Source: Demequina phytophila (GTDB lineage Bacteria; Actinomycetota; Actinomycetes; Actinomycetales; Demequinaceae). From it: a DNA stretch of 64,000 nucleotides. A program made the position numbers and the translations under genes. This document shows positions 27,428 through 38,127 of the stretch, piece after piece. Where the stretch lies: NCBI RefSeq assembly GCF_000971135.1, contig NZ_BBLW01000002.1, forward strand, positions 248,001 to 312,000, given 5' to 3'. Positions within the stretch are counted from its first letter, which is position 1, and every line of letters starts with the position of its first letter. The notes below the pieces were generated by a model, which was not told where the DNA came from, did no database searches, and saw only the letters and a program-made list of their open reading frames with translations.

Positions 27428-27444
27428 TTGTCGAAAACCTACAA
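27428..27444 (-). promoter_or_regulatory. Candidate FasR operator upstream of fabD
   Basis: The imperfect palindrome TTGTAGGTTTTCGACAA (minus strand) lies 70 bp before the fabD start and overlaps the 3' end of the regulator gene. It is AT-rich in a GC-rich setting. FasR-type regulators are known to bind at the fabD promoter in related actinobacteria. I infer the site from position and symmetry only. Confidence 0.4.
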
Positions 27445-28608
27445 AGTGGTGGGAGATGCGTCCCGGAGGCGCCCCAGCGCGAACGCGATCTGGAGCACGT
27501 GCGCGTCGCGCGTGGACAGCACGTCCCAGCCGGTGAGCTCCGCGACCTTGCGAAGCCGGTAGCGCACCGTGTTGGCGTGAACGAACATGGTGCGGCTCGC
27601 CAGCTCGAGCGACCGCCCGCAGTCGAGGAACGTCGCCACCGTCTCCTTGAGCGAGCCTCCCGCGGCGGAGATCGGGTCGTAGGCGACGGCGATGAGCCGC
27701 TCCGCCGCCGCAGAGTCGCCGACGAGCACGCGCTCCGGGAGCAGGTCGTCCGCGTTGACGGGGCGCGGCGCGAGCGACCACGCTGGCGCGGCGGTCGCGC
27801 CGTGCATCGCGGCGCGGGTGGCGCGCGCGACCTCGATCAGCGTGACGGCGGGCGGGCCCACCACCACGGGTCCCGGGCCGAAGCACGGCAGCAGCGACCG
27901 GGACAGGTCGCCCAGATCGGCGTCCGCCCGGGCGATCACCACGAGGTCCTCGCCGTGGATGCCCACCAGCGCGCCGTGCGAGGCGCGACGGATGGTGCGA
28001 CGCAGCTCCGCGGACTGCACCTCGCCCAGCGGGCCGTCGGTGCGACCCACCATGACGAGGGTGGGTCCCGGCTTCCAGCCCATGGCCGCGGCGCGCGAGG
28101 GGAGGTCGTCGTCCACCTCGCCGCGGACCAGGGCGTCGACCACCAGCGCCTCGAGCCGGGCGTCCCACGCGCCGCGCGACTCCGCGGCTCGGGCATAGAC
28201 CTCCGCGGCGGAGAACGCGATCTCCCGTGAGTAGCGCAGGATCGACTCGCGCAGCACGGCCTCGGAGCCCGGCGCCGCGAAGTCGTCGGAGTGGTCCTCG
28301 ACGATCGCGACGAACGTCCTCACGATGGTGAGCGTGTGCTGCAGCGAGATCGACCGCGTGAGCTCCGGGGGTGCGGAGGCGAACATCTCGAGCGCGCCGC
28401 GGTGCCCGGCGTTCGCGTCCGCGAAGTAGGCGACGAAGGACGCGATGCCCGCCTGCGCCACCGAGCCGACGTATGAGCGCTCCTGCGCCGACAGCTCCCG
28501 GAACCACGGGTAGTCGGAGTCCAGCTTCTTGAGCGCGATGGTCGCGAGGCGACCGGTGCCGGCACGGAGTCGGCGCAGGGTCTCGGCACGCGCGTCGGGG
28601 CTGGGCAT
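27439..28608 (-). CDS. PucR-type regulator, FasR-like
   Basis: A 389-residue transcriptional regulator with the PucR C-terminal helix-turn-helix (SRTMFVHANTVRYRLRKVAELTGWDV near residues 335-365) and a GGDEF-like/diverged central region. A gene of this type immediately before fabD is the FasR activator of fatty acid synthesis in Streptomyces and relatives, so it likely regulates the fabD-fabF genes. ATG 28608 is 7 nt after a TACGCT box (28616-28621), a leaderless pattern. The longer open frame upstream does not resemble the family. Confidence 0.82.
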   Translation of the reverse strand: MPSPDARAETLRRLRAGTGRLATIALKKLDSDYPWFRELSAQERSYVGSVAQAGIASFVAYFADANAGHRGALEMFASAPPELTRSISLQHTLTIVRTFVAIVEDHSDDFAAPGSEAVLRESILRYSREIAFSAAEVYARAAESRGAWDARLEALVVDALVRGEVDDDLPSRAAAMGWKPGPTLVMVGRTDGPLGEVQSAELRRTIRRASHGALVGIHGEDLVVIARADADLGDLSRSLLPCFGPGPVVVGPPAVTLIEVARATRAAMHGATAAPAWSLAPRPVNADDLLPERVLVGDSAAAERLIAVAYDPISAAGGSLKETVATFLDCGRSLELASRTMFVHANTVRYRLRKVAELTGWDVLSTRDAHVLQIAFALGRLRDASPTTL

Positions 28609-28752
28609 GCGGGCCAGCGTACCGGCGGTTTGTGGAAGCCGCACAACAACGCGCGCCGTGCGAAGGCGACGGCGTGCGCGACGGTGCGTCCCGCATCGTC
28701 TCTCCGCTGTGACTCCCCACAACCCGCGTCCCCGCTGGTGCCGCGCTGGCCG

Positions 28753-28857
28753 CTCTCCACACGCCAGTGGCGATGTGAACGTTCGCGCGACGCAAATCGG
28801 GTCGCGAATCGCGACGAAATGGCGTGGAACTGCATTTCCCGTGTGGGGCGCGGTCGG
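28753..28857 (+). repeat. Conserved 105-nt intergenic element, copy 1
   Basis: Aligns without gaps to 44826-44930 at about 70% identity (73 of 105 by hand). Blocks at identical spacing are CTCTCCACAC, TGTGAACGTTCGC, GCGAATCGCGAC, GTGTGG and CGCGGTCGG. The ends carry CCACAC and GTGTGG as an inverted pair. It lies in the 350-bp gap between fasR and a membrane protein gene, which contains no other supported feature apart from the fasR promoter. Confidence 0.75.
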
Positions 28858-28958
28858 CGGCAGCGCTCTGTCGCGTTTGGGGGGTTTGCCGAGTGTCGTC
28901 ACGATTGTCGCGTGCCGCGCACGTAGCGTCGCGAGCAGGCACGACGCTTGGAGGAGAC

Positions 28959-30182
28959 ATGACGCCACGCCCGCGACCCCTGCTGGGGATGCTGCTGGGA
29001 CTGCTCCTGGGTCTCGCGGTGGTCGGGCTGCTGTGGCAGCTCGGCGTGATACCTCCCGAGCGGACCGTGCTGTTCGGCATCACGGCGCTGACGGTGGCGC
29101 TGGTCGCGGGGCTGCTCACGCGCGAGCCCGCCCGTGCGCGCGGCCGGTACACGGCGGCGCTGGTGCTCGCCAGCATGCTCGGCGGTGTCGCGCTGGTGGG
29201 CATCCCCGAGCTGGTGGCGCGCGGGTCGATCTCCGACGGCTGCACGCTGGAGGCGACGGTCGGCGACACGACGGCCACCCCCACCGGGACCACGGCGTTC
29301 GCGCCGCTCGACGTGCCCGCGGACGGCGTGGTGACGTGGACCGCTGCCTCCGACAGCCCGATCGCGGTCACCGACCGCGTCGCGGGCGTGATCATCGGCG
29401 GCTTCGAGATCCCCGTCCGCACGCTCACCGGCGAGGCCGCGCCCGAGACGCAGGAGATCTCCGGCGAGGTCGCGGTCGCGGACGCGATCACATGGATCCA
29501 GGACCGCGCGTGGCTCGAGCCGTCCGGCGTCTATCACGCGTACGGCTCCGTGGCCGGGGGCGCCGCCGCCTGCGCCCTCGACGGCTACGTGAGCGTCGCG
29601 CCCGCGGGCGTGTTCGCGACGAACACCCTGGTGATCCTGTGGATCGCGGTGGGCGTGCTGCTGCTCCTCATCGCGTGGGGCGCGCTCGCGGTGCGTCGCA
29701 GCTTCGCGGGCGCCACGCGGGACGATGCGGCGGTCACCGGAGCACCCGCCACCGGCTTCGCGACGGGCGGGCCGGGTGAGGAGGCCGACGCGGCACCCGC
29801 CGACCACATCGATCCGGTGCCCGCGTGGACGCCGGGCCGCCGGTCCGCTGCGTCGGACGACACTGAGATCATCGCGGCTCCCGCGGAGGACCGGGTGCAC
29901 CGCGCGTCGGCCTTCGCACCCCGCGGAGCCGGGGCCGACGGGGGCGATGGCGGCGATGCCGCGGCCCCGGCCACCGAGGTGATGTTCCGCGAGCCGCCGG
30001 TGGTCGAGGACGAGCCCATCGTCGAGGACGAGCCGCTGCCCGAGGACGCGCCGCTCGACGAGGACCCGGCCGCCGACGACGGCGAGCCGGAGGACGATGC
30101 CAAGGAGCGCATCGTCCCCTCTGAGAACGACGCAGGGCCGGAGGCCCCGTCCGAGGACGAGGGCTCCGGCCCCAGGCCGTGA
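28959..30182 (+). CDS. Membrane protein with acidic cytoplasmic tail, unknown function
   Basis: A 407-residue protein I do not assign to a family. Three N-terminal hydrophobic segments (about 8-28, 37-53, 65-83), an extracellular region with two Cys (about 90 and 200), one more membrane segment (about 223-245), then a 160-residue cytoplasmic tail very rich in Glu, Asp, Pro and Ala (VEDEPIVEDEPLPED). A strong GGAGGAG ribosome site fixes ATG 28959. It is convergent with aceE, 9 bp apart. The acidic tail may bind a basic partner, but that is a guess. Confidence 0.7.
   Translation: MTPRPRPLLGMLLGLLLGLAVVGLLWQLGVIPPERTVLFGITALTVALVAGLLTREPARARGRYTAALVLASMLGGVALVGIPELVARGSISDGCTLEATVGDTTATPTGTTAFAPLDVPADGVVTWTAASDSPIAVTDRVAGVIIGGFEIPVRTLTGEAAPETQEISGEVAVADAITWIQDRAWLEPSGVYHAYGSVAGGAAACALDGYVSVAPAGVFATNTLVILWIAVGVLLLLIAWGALAVRRSFAGATRDDAAVTGAPATGFATGGPGEEADAAPADHIDPVPAWTPGRRSAASDDTEIIAAPAEDRVHRASAFAPRGAGADGGDGGDAAAPATEVMFREPPVVEDEPIVEDEPLPEDAPLDEDPAADDGEPEDDAKERIVPSENDAGPEAPSEDEGSGPRP
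30092..30117. repeat. Inverted pair of the GGACGATGC 9-mer
   Basis: GGACGATGC and GCATCGTCC with an 8-nt spacer, 65 bp before the stop of the acidic-tail membrane protein. A 9-bp hairpin could form close to the convergent aceE 3' end. In species with DNA uptake sequences such inverted pairs often serve as terminators. Confidence 0.6.
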
Positions 30183-30191
30183 ACCGCTAGG

Positions 30192-32906
<2,715 letters not shown>

Positions 32907-33106
32907 AGGTGACCTTCCTGTCGGGCGCGCGGTGGCGCGCCTAATGAATGGGGTGCTCGCGCAGCATGTAGGCCGGCGTTCCCCACATTGTTTGCCACAG
33001 ACCAGGTTACTGTCACGCCGGGAGTGCTACGCACGGGGGCGGGTGCGCGACTTGCGCCGCGGGGTTGCGCTCGCCGCGACGCATAGGCGCCGGACCAGCG
33101 CGTTGA

Positions 33107-33136
33107 TTGCACCGTGCCGCGCGGTGCCTCTACTGT
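33107..33136 (+). promoter_or_regulatory. Promoter of the DUF3052-peroxiredoxin pair with inverted repeat
   Basis: TTGCAC (33107-33112) and TACTGT (33131-33136) are 18 bp apart. The spacer contains GCACCG and CGGTGC as a 6-bp inverted repeat (33109-33114 and 33122-33127) that starts within the -35, so an operator is plausible. The first gene begins 56 bp downstream. Confidence 0.5.
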
Positions 33137-33192
33137 GGACGCCAGGCACATGCTCAGGCGTGTGAAGCACCGATGAAGGGGGTCCCGCCACC

Positions 33193-33621
33193 GTGGCGAC
33201 GCAGGAGGACGCGAAAGCGGCGGTCGACGCCGTGGTCGCCAAGCTCGGACTGAAGAGCGGCCAGATCATTCAGGAGTTCGGGTTCGACGACGACACCGAT
33301 GCGGACTTCCGCGCGGCGATCGAGTCCATCACGGGCGAGGACCTTGTCGACGAGGACTACGGCGACGTCACGGACGGCACGCTCGTGTGGTTCCGCGACG
33401 GCGACGACGACCTCGCCGATCTGCTCATGGACGCGCAGACACTGCTCGACGACGGCGCCGCCGTCTGCGTGTGCGTCCCCAAGGCCGGACAGGACGGCCA
33501 CGTGCTCCCGCGCGACGTGCAGGAGGCGGCCTCCGTCGCCGGCCTGCACGCGACCTCCACCTTCGTCATCGGTTCCGAGTGGACCGCGACCTACCTGGTC
33601 GAGAAGGGCCGCTCCAAGTGA
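33193..33621 (+). CDS. DUF3052 family protein
   Basis: A 142-residue protein of the actinobacterial DUF3052 family (KLGLKSGQIIQEFGFDDDTD at the start, LPRDVQEAA...STFVIGSEWTATYLV at the end). Function is unknown; in other actinobacteria it is found downstream of or near aceE and before a peroxiredoxin, as here. It starts with GTG and its stop overlaps the next GTG. Confidence 0.9.
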   Translation: MATQEDAKAAVDAVVAKLGLKSGQIIQEFGFDDDTDADFRAAIESITGEDLVDEDYGDVTDGTLVWFRDGDDDLADLLMDAQTLLDDGAAVCVCVPKAGQDGHVLPRDVQEAASVAGLHATSTFVIGSEWTATYLVEKGRSK

Positions 33622-34082
33622 CCCACCCCCTGGTGGGCCAGCAGGCCCCCGCGTTCCGCATGACGGACACCCACGGCCGGACCGTGACCACCGAGGACCT
33701 CGCCGGCACGGCGTACCTCCTGGTGTTCGTGCCGTTCGCGTTCTCCGACACCTGCACCAACGAGCTCATCGACCTGCGCAGCGCCGACGACCTGCTGGGC
33801 CGCGACGACCTCCGCGTGATCGTGGTGAGCTGCGACTCCGTCTACACGCTCAAGGCGTGGGCGGACACCCACTCGTACAAGGCGGACCTGCTGTCCGACT
33901 TCTGGCCCCACGGCGAGGTGTCTCGGCAGTACGGCGTGTTCAACCCGCACAAGGGGCTCGCGGGTCGTGGCTCCTACCTGGTGGACGCGTCGGGCACCGT
34001 GAGGTGGGCGATCGTCAACCCCGAGGGTGAGGCGCGCGACCTCGCCGAGTACCGGACCGCGGTGCGCTTCCTGCTCGGTTGA
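33618..34082 (+). CDS. Peroxiredoxin, AhpE/AhpC-TSA type
   Basis: A 154-residue thiol peroxidase. The peroxidatic Cys is in FAFSDTCTNEL (residue about 45) within the PxxxTxxC-like motif; no obvious resolving Cys lies in the usual place, so it is probably 1-Cys (AhpE-like), with a second Cys near 74 (VVSCDS). GTG 33618 overlaps the DUF3052 stop (GTGA). It marks the last gene of ordinary base composition before the island. Confidence 0.87.
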   Translation: MTHPLVGQQAPAFRMTDTHGRTVTTEDLAGTAYLLVFVPFAFSDTCTNELIDLRSADDLLGRDDLRVIVVSCDSVYTLKAWADTHSYKADLLSDFWPHGEVSRQYGVFNPHKGLAGRGSYLVDASGTVRWAIVNPEGEARDLAEYRTAVRFLLG

Positions 34083-34113
34083 ACGCGGTCCCGGCATTGC
34101 ACAAGTGGCTGAA

Positions 34114-34782
34114 ATGACGACTGAGAGTCCTGTGGCAACATCGCCGTCCGTGACTCGCTCAGTGACAGCAGTCATCGTGGACATTGTCGGCTCCCGCAGA
34201 CTTCTTGACCGGCGTGGCGCGCAAATTGGTGTGCTGGAAGCATTTATGAGTGCAGAGCACGCGACGCGCCCGCTGGTACCTCTTGGCGCGACCGTTGGCG
34301 ATGAGTTTCAAGCCGTTTACGTTGACGTCGAATCCGCCGTGCGGGTCACGACCCTCGCCGCGCTGCTACTAGCCGACGACGTCGAGTTTCGTGTTGGGAT
34401 AGGTATCGGCGAGGTAGTTCAAATTGACGGCGACATCTCGGACGGTAGCGCTTGGTGGAGAGCTCGCGAAGCGATCGACGAGGCCCACCGTAGGGAACGC
34501 GCAGGCGAGGCGAGCGTGCGCTCCTGGTGCGTCGGAGACGGCGAGCGCCATGCGTTCGAGGTATGCGCAGTGTTGTTGTTGCGAGACCACATTCTCAGCC
34601 GTATGAAGGCACGCGAACGACGCATCGCGGCGCAAGTGCTCCTGGGCGATAATCAAGTTGCGATCGCGGTGCGCGAGGGCATCAGCCAAGCCGCGGTATC
34701 TCAGTCCGCGCACCGCTCTGGGGCCATCTCACTTCGAGAAGCAATTGGGGCCCTATGCGCCCGCCCGCGCGGGTTGCGCTGA
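34114..34782 (+). CDS. SatD-family protein: cyclase-like palm motifs plus HTH
   Basis: A 222-residue protein resembling the SatD family. The N-terminal half carries DIVGSR (23-28), GDEFQ (62-66), GIGIGE (95-100) and SDGSAWWRA (109-117). This order mirrors the metal-binding palm of class III cyclases and GGDEF proteins, although SatD activity is not established. Residues about 180-205 look like a helix-turn-helix (QVAIAVREGISQAAVSQSAH). Codon use is more AT-rich than neighbouring genes, suggesting transfer. A GTG at 34105 is an alternative start; no good ribosome site is seen. The next gene, 159-177 bp downstream, is a Pycsar-type effector, so it could regulate or make the signal for it. Confidence 0.7.
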   Translation: MTTESPVATSPSVTRSVTAVIVDIVGSRRLLDRRGAQIGVLEAFMSAEHATRPLVPLGATVGDEFQAVYVDVESAVRVTTLAALLLADDVEFRVGIGIGEVVQIDGDISDGSAWWRAREAIDEAHRRERAGEASVRSWCVGDGERHAFEVCAVLLLRDHILSRMKARERRIAAQVLLGDNQVAIAVREGISQAAVSQSAHRSGAISLREAIGALCARPRGLR

Positions 34783-34959
34783 TACCGGACCGCGCTTCAA
34801 GGCGCTGCTCCTGGGCGGATAGCGCTGCACATGGTATTGCCCGCGTTTCAGTAAATCCGCCGCCAACAGCAGTTCTCGGTCGACGATGTGGACGCGCTTG
34901 CGAGCACGACGGTCTGGACTGGGCGTGGGTAGGATTCAGTCTTGACCTTTCCGGGGGGC

Positions 34960-35451
34960 ATGTTGAAGAAGTCCGAACTCGCGGTGCTGAGTGAGATTCA
35001 CGCTGAGGCGCGGTCAGAGATCGCCGTCGCTGACCAGAAGGCAGCGATCCTTCTTGCGACCATTAGTGTCACGACCGTTGCCGTTCTCGCCGCTGCTCTC
35101 GCTGGCCAGCTCACATCGGCCCAGTTGGCCGGCGCGAAGTCATTCGTGTGGTGGGGTGCGCTCGCGGGCGCCGGTCTCGCGTATTACTTCTGCGCGGCTG
35201 CGCTATGGCCACGGCTCGCGCCTGCTCGCGCGTCGAATCAGATTGCTTACTGGGGGCACGTCGCGGAGTTCAAGGGCATTTCAGATCTCCACTCGGCGAT
35301 TGATGACGAGTTGCTTGCGCCGGACGAGCGACTCCTGCATCAGTGCTGGCACGTCGCTCGGATTGTGCGGAGGAAGTACGTGTATATTCGCCGAGGCCTG
35401 CTATGCGCCGGACTCTCTGCGGCGCTCGGCGCAGCGGTCGTTCTACTGTGA
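34960..35451 (+). CDS. Pycsar-type transmembrane effector (PycTM-like, DUF5706)
   Basis: A 163-residue membrane protein. The N-terminal helix LSEIHAEARSEIAVADQKAAILLA followed by two membrane segments (about 28-48 and 57-78), a cytoplasmic region with YWGHVAEF and RRKYVYIRRG, and a final hydrophobic helix (about 146-163) match effectors that disrupt the membrane when bound by cCMP or cUMP in Pycsar phage defence. A TTG at 34942 with AGGA 7 nt before it is a possible earlier start. The usual partner is an adjacent pyrimidine cyclase; here the upstream neighbour is SatD-like and a cyclase lies across the tRNA. Base composition is lower in GC than flanking genes. Confidence 0.78.
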   Translation: MLKKSELAVLSEIHAEARSEIAVADQKAAILLATISVTTVAVLAAALAGQLTSAQLAGAKSFVWWGALAGAGLAYYFCAAALWPRLAPARASNQIAYWGHVAEFKGISDLHSAIDDELLAPDERLLHQCWHVARIVRRKYVYIRRGLLCAGLSAALGAAVVLL

Positions 35452-35632
35452 TTGACCTCGTCGGCTGACGGACTGTAGTTGCACGGCCTCGCGGTGTTCG
35501 CGATGCGAACTCGAACGTGCATTGGTTGGGTCGCCAGCGGGCCATCGTGCAGGTTGCTGGTTCGACGGCGAACTCGAGACGCGAGACCTACCGTGGCGCC
35601 CGGTCATGGTCCGTCCTGCCACAATGGTCTGC

Positions 35633-35709
35633 GGGCCCTTAGCTCAGTTGGTTAGAGCACTGCGTTTACACCGCAGGTGTCGTCGGTTCGAGTCCGGCAG
35701 GGCCCACCA
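35633..35709 (+). tRNA. tRNA-Val (anticodon TAC)
   Basis: The acceptor arms GGGCCCT and AGGGCCC pair fully, the D-arm contains AGCTCAGTTGGTTAGAGC, the anticodon stem CTGCG/CGCAG encloses TTTACAC with anticodon TAC at 35667-35669, and the T-arm has GGTTCGAGTCC. The discriminator A (35706) and an encoded CCA (35707-35709) follow. It splits two groups of defence genes, a common position for integrated islands. Confidence 0.95.
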
Positions 35710-36002
35710 GTGCTTGTGGCCTGCAAGCGGGTCCGTATGGTACCCGCGCATGCCTGCTTGAGGATTCGTGCGAGCCGGGTGGGCGACGTGCGCGGCCTCG
35801 ACGTGAGTCGACCTTGAGGGCGCCGCGCGACGGTTCCTCCAACTAGTCGGCGGTCTTTCGGCGTGCCAGCGGCGCTCGACCGACTATACATATCAGCGCG
35901 TGGGTCGGCCGCAAGGTCAGGTCTCCGGGTCGACTCCCCGATCGCCGCATTCGACGGGCGACACTTGCGTGAGTGTCGGAGGGTGCGAGTACCGTGATTC
36001 AC

Positions 36003-36914
36003 ATGGCAACCTCGACGATTGACCTGGTATCCCTGCTCGATGACGTCGCGAGTAGTGCGCAGTCCACCATCAACACGGTTCCGCGGGTGGACGAGGTCGA
36101 CGGCGACTTCGACGCGGCTGACATCCCGAGCGCCGCAGCTCAGCGGTGGGTGAAGATCCCCGACGTGGTCGTCGTCGTGTGTGACCTCAAAGGGAGCACC
36201 GCGTTGGGCACTGGTGGCAAGCACGACACCACCACCGCACGTATCTACAAGTCCGCCGTCGACGGTGCCGTCAGGATTCTCCACGAGTTCGGAGCCAACT
36301 ACATCGACATCCAAGGCGACGGCGGATTCGGCGTGTTCTGGGGTGACAACCGCTACGAGCGCGCTTTCTGCGCTGGCGTGACGATCCGCACTTTCAGCGA
36401 CGCCTGGTTCGCCGCGCTACGGGCGAAAGACGCGACCGTCCCGCATACGGGTTACAAGGTTGGCATCGCCTCGGAGCGAGTGCTCGTCAAGCGTCTCGGG
36501 ACTCGCAACGACCTCGAGGAGCAGGAACCTGTCTGGGCCGGCAAGCCCGTCAACTTCGCGTCCAAGTGCGCACAGGCCGCTGACGTTGCTGAGCTGATCG
36601 TCACCGACAAGGTTTGGGATCGCCTTAGTTCCAACGACTACGTCGCGTTCTCGTGCGACTGCCATGGAGCGCCCGCGGAACTCTGGGAGGCCGTAGAGGT
36701 CGAGGTCCTGCCCGAGGACAGCCGAGGAGCAGTCCGTCTGACTTCGGCATGGTGTGACACCTGTGGTCCGTCGTTCTGTGACGCCATCATGACGGGTGCG
36801 CGCAAGCGGGCGTCGGTGACAGAGGCTAAGCGCCAGGAGCACGACCGGAACTTCCGGGCGGCATTGCTGGCAATTCGCAAGCGTGACGCGGAGCACCGGT
36901 ACCCCAAGTGGTGA
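36003..36914 (+). CDS. Class III nucleotide cyclase, PycC-like
   Basis: A 303-residue cyclase. Metal-binding Asp are in CDLKGST (D61) and IQGDGGFGVFWGD (D106); a VWAGKPVNFASKCAQ segment (178-191) matches the region after the catalytic loop and resembles the VWxGxxxNxAxKL block of pyrimidine cyclases. A Cys-rich C-terminal part (CDTCGPSFC near 250) is unusual and could bind a metal. Proposed role: making cCMP or cUMP on phage infection to trigger an effector. ATG 36003 follows a TACCGT box by 7 nt; GTG 35994 is an alternative. The 293 bp between tRNA and gene hold no gene I can support. AbiV follows after 85 bp. Confidence 0.78.
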   Translation: MATSTIDLVSLLDDVASSAQSTINTVPRVDEVDGDFDAADIPSAAAQRWVKIPDVVVVVCDLKGSTALGTGGKHDTTTARIYKSAVDGAVRILHEFGANYIDIQGDGGFGVFWGDNRYERAFCAGVTIRTFSDAWFAALRAKDATVPHTGYKVGIASERVLVKRLGTRNDLEEQEPVWAGKPVNFASKCAQAADVAELIVTDKVWDRLSSNDYVAFSCDCHGAPAELWEAVEVEVLPEDSRGAVRLTSAWCDTCGPSFCDAIMTGARKRASVTEAKRQEHDRNFRAALLAIRKRDAEHRYPKW

Positions 36915-36999
36915 GCGCAGAAGCCCCACCGCGGTCGACGCGCGAAGACGCATGGGCGCTCGTCGCAGGAGAGTCGGTGGAGTCGGAGATGGACGCGGA

Positions 37000-37674
37000 A
37001 TGACAGCAATGACGGCGGAGCAGGCGCGCGCCTTTTGGCGTGCGCTCGTAGACAACGCGGCGCACCTGGTAGACGACTCGGCGCTGCTCGCAGCGACTTC
37101 GCCCGCACGGTCGCGATCGCTGCCCGTCCTCGCTCAGGAAGAGCTCGGCAAGGCGGTCCGGGTCTACAACGCATTCGAATCCTCCTGGAGCAGCGGGCGC
37201 GACGAAGAACGCGCGGTGCCGGAGTTGAGCAAGGGAGCCCGCGACCATCTGGCGAAGTTCATGGAGGCCTACAAGTACGGCGACGACCTCGACCACTTCT
37301 GGGGCGACTTTTCGTCGATAGGCGACCTTCCAGATTCTGATGACGCTGAGGATTGGAGAGCTTGGGCGCAAGCGCGCCAGACGCAGGCGCGGGAGGCGTC
37401 GCGGGAGGCCAATGCGGCCAAGCAGGCCGGCTTCTACGTCGACCTCAAAGACGGTGGCGCATGCAAGTCGCCGACTGACGTCGATATTCCTCACCTCGCA
37501 GGTCGGAGGGCGTTCGTCGCGGGCGTCATCGAGATGCTGCTTATCCAGGATCACGTGCGGATGAAGCACCAGGGCATGACGTACGACTCGACCCACGCGA
37601 CACAGGCGCGACTCTTGAGGCACGCGCATCCCGAGTACTTCGAGGAGGCTGGCGCCGACGGCGGTCTCGCATGA
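37000..37674 (+). CDS. AbiV-family abortive infection protein (HEPN)
   Basis: A 224-residue protein of the AbiV type. The core RSLPVLAQEELGKAVRVYNAF near residues 35-57 is the characteristic A-x-EELGK helix of the HEPN_AbiV family; a long charged helical region follows. In lactococci AbiV blocks phage translation, so abortive infection is the expected role. No RxxxxH RNase motif of active HEPN toxins is obvious. It lies 85 bp after the cyclase gene and overlaps the next ORF by 4 bp, so it may be part of the same response. Confidence 0.75.
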   Translation: MTAMTAEQARAFWRALVDNAAHLVDDSALLAATSPARSRSLPVLAQEELGKAVRVYNAFESSWSSGRDEERAVPELSKGARDHLAKFMEAYKYGDDLDHFWGDFSSIGDLPDSDDAEDWRAWAQARQTQAREASREANAAKQAGFYVDLKDGGACKSPTDVDIPHLAGRRAFVAGVIEMLLIQDHVRMKHQGMTYDSTHATQARLLRHAHPEYFEEAGADGGLA

Positions 37675-37970
37675 CTGCCTCGCTCCTCGGCGGGCTGATC
37701 GCCCTCTACGCGGTGTCGTTCGCGTTGCCCACGTGGGCTCTTGGCCGATACGTGGTCCGAGCACAGCGAGACCTCACCGTGCTTGAGGCGCGCGCGAATC
37801 TGAGCGGCAAGGACGAGGGCGCGTGGGACGACTTCGATGAGGCGTACCGCCATCCGGCGGCCAATGTGCGTGCGTCTCGCAACGCGTACCTGCTTGACGT
37901 CGCACTCATCGGCACCGGCACGGCAGCCGGCGCGATCGCCTCGGTGATCGCGCTGCTCGCGACGGCCTAG
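37671..37970 (+). CDS. Small two-TM protein coupled to abiV
   Basis: A 99-residue protein with a membrane segment at about 4-24, a charged cytoplasmic loop (RAQRDLTVLEARANLSGKDEGAWDDFDEAYRH region), and a second membrane segment at about 74-96. It is not recognised. The ATGA overlap with the AbiV gene shows translational coupling, so it may be the membrane arm or an immunity/anchor partner of AbiV. Its end marks the right side of the probable island. Confidence 0.65.
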   Translation: MTASLLGGLIALYAVSFALPTWALGRYVVRAQRDLTVLEARANLSGKDEGAWDDFDEAYRHPAANVRASRNAYLLDVALIGTGTAAGAIASVIALLATA

Positions 37971-38127
37971 GCTGGTCGCCAGGCGTCGTGCGGGCTGATC
38001 GAATGGCGCAGGAGTGCGGTTGCGACGTCACTCCGATGGGCTCGAAACATCGCTATGACGGACTCGAGCGCTCAACGGCCTTGTATCGTCCCTGGTAGAA
38101 GGTTTCGCGAACTCCCCGCCACCCGTC

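Larger units (their letters stand above)
34114..37970 (+). other. Probable phage-defence island at tRNA-Val
   Basis: Five same-strand protein genes around a tRNA: SatD-like, Pycsar TM effector, [tRNA-Val], class III cyclase, AbiV/HEPN and a small TM protein. The left half in particular uses many A/T-ending codons unlike the rest of the window, and the window-wide 9-mer is absent from 30.1 to 40.6 kb. No integrase or duplicated tRNA 3' end was found within the window, so the boundaries are approximate. Confidence 0.65.

Noticed and set aside
35915-35950. T-arm-like sequence (GGTCTCCGGGTCGACTCCCC) downstream of tRNA-Val
   Set aside because: No acceptor or anticodon arm can be paired, so it is not a tRNA; it might be an old attachment remnant but cannot be supported.
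37971-38127. Possible attachment site at the right end of the island
   Set aside because: No copy of the tRNA-Val 3' end was found here.
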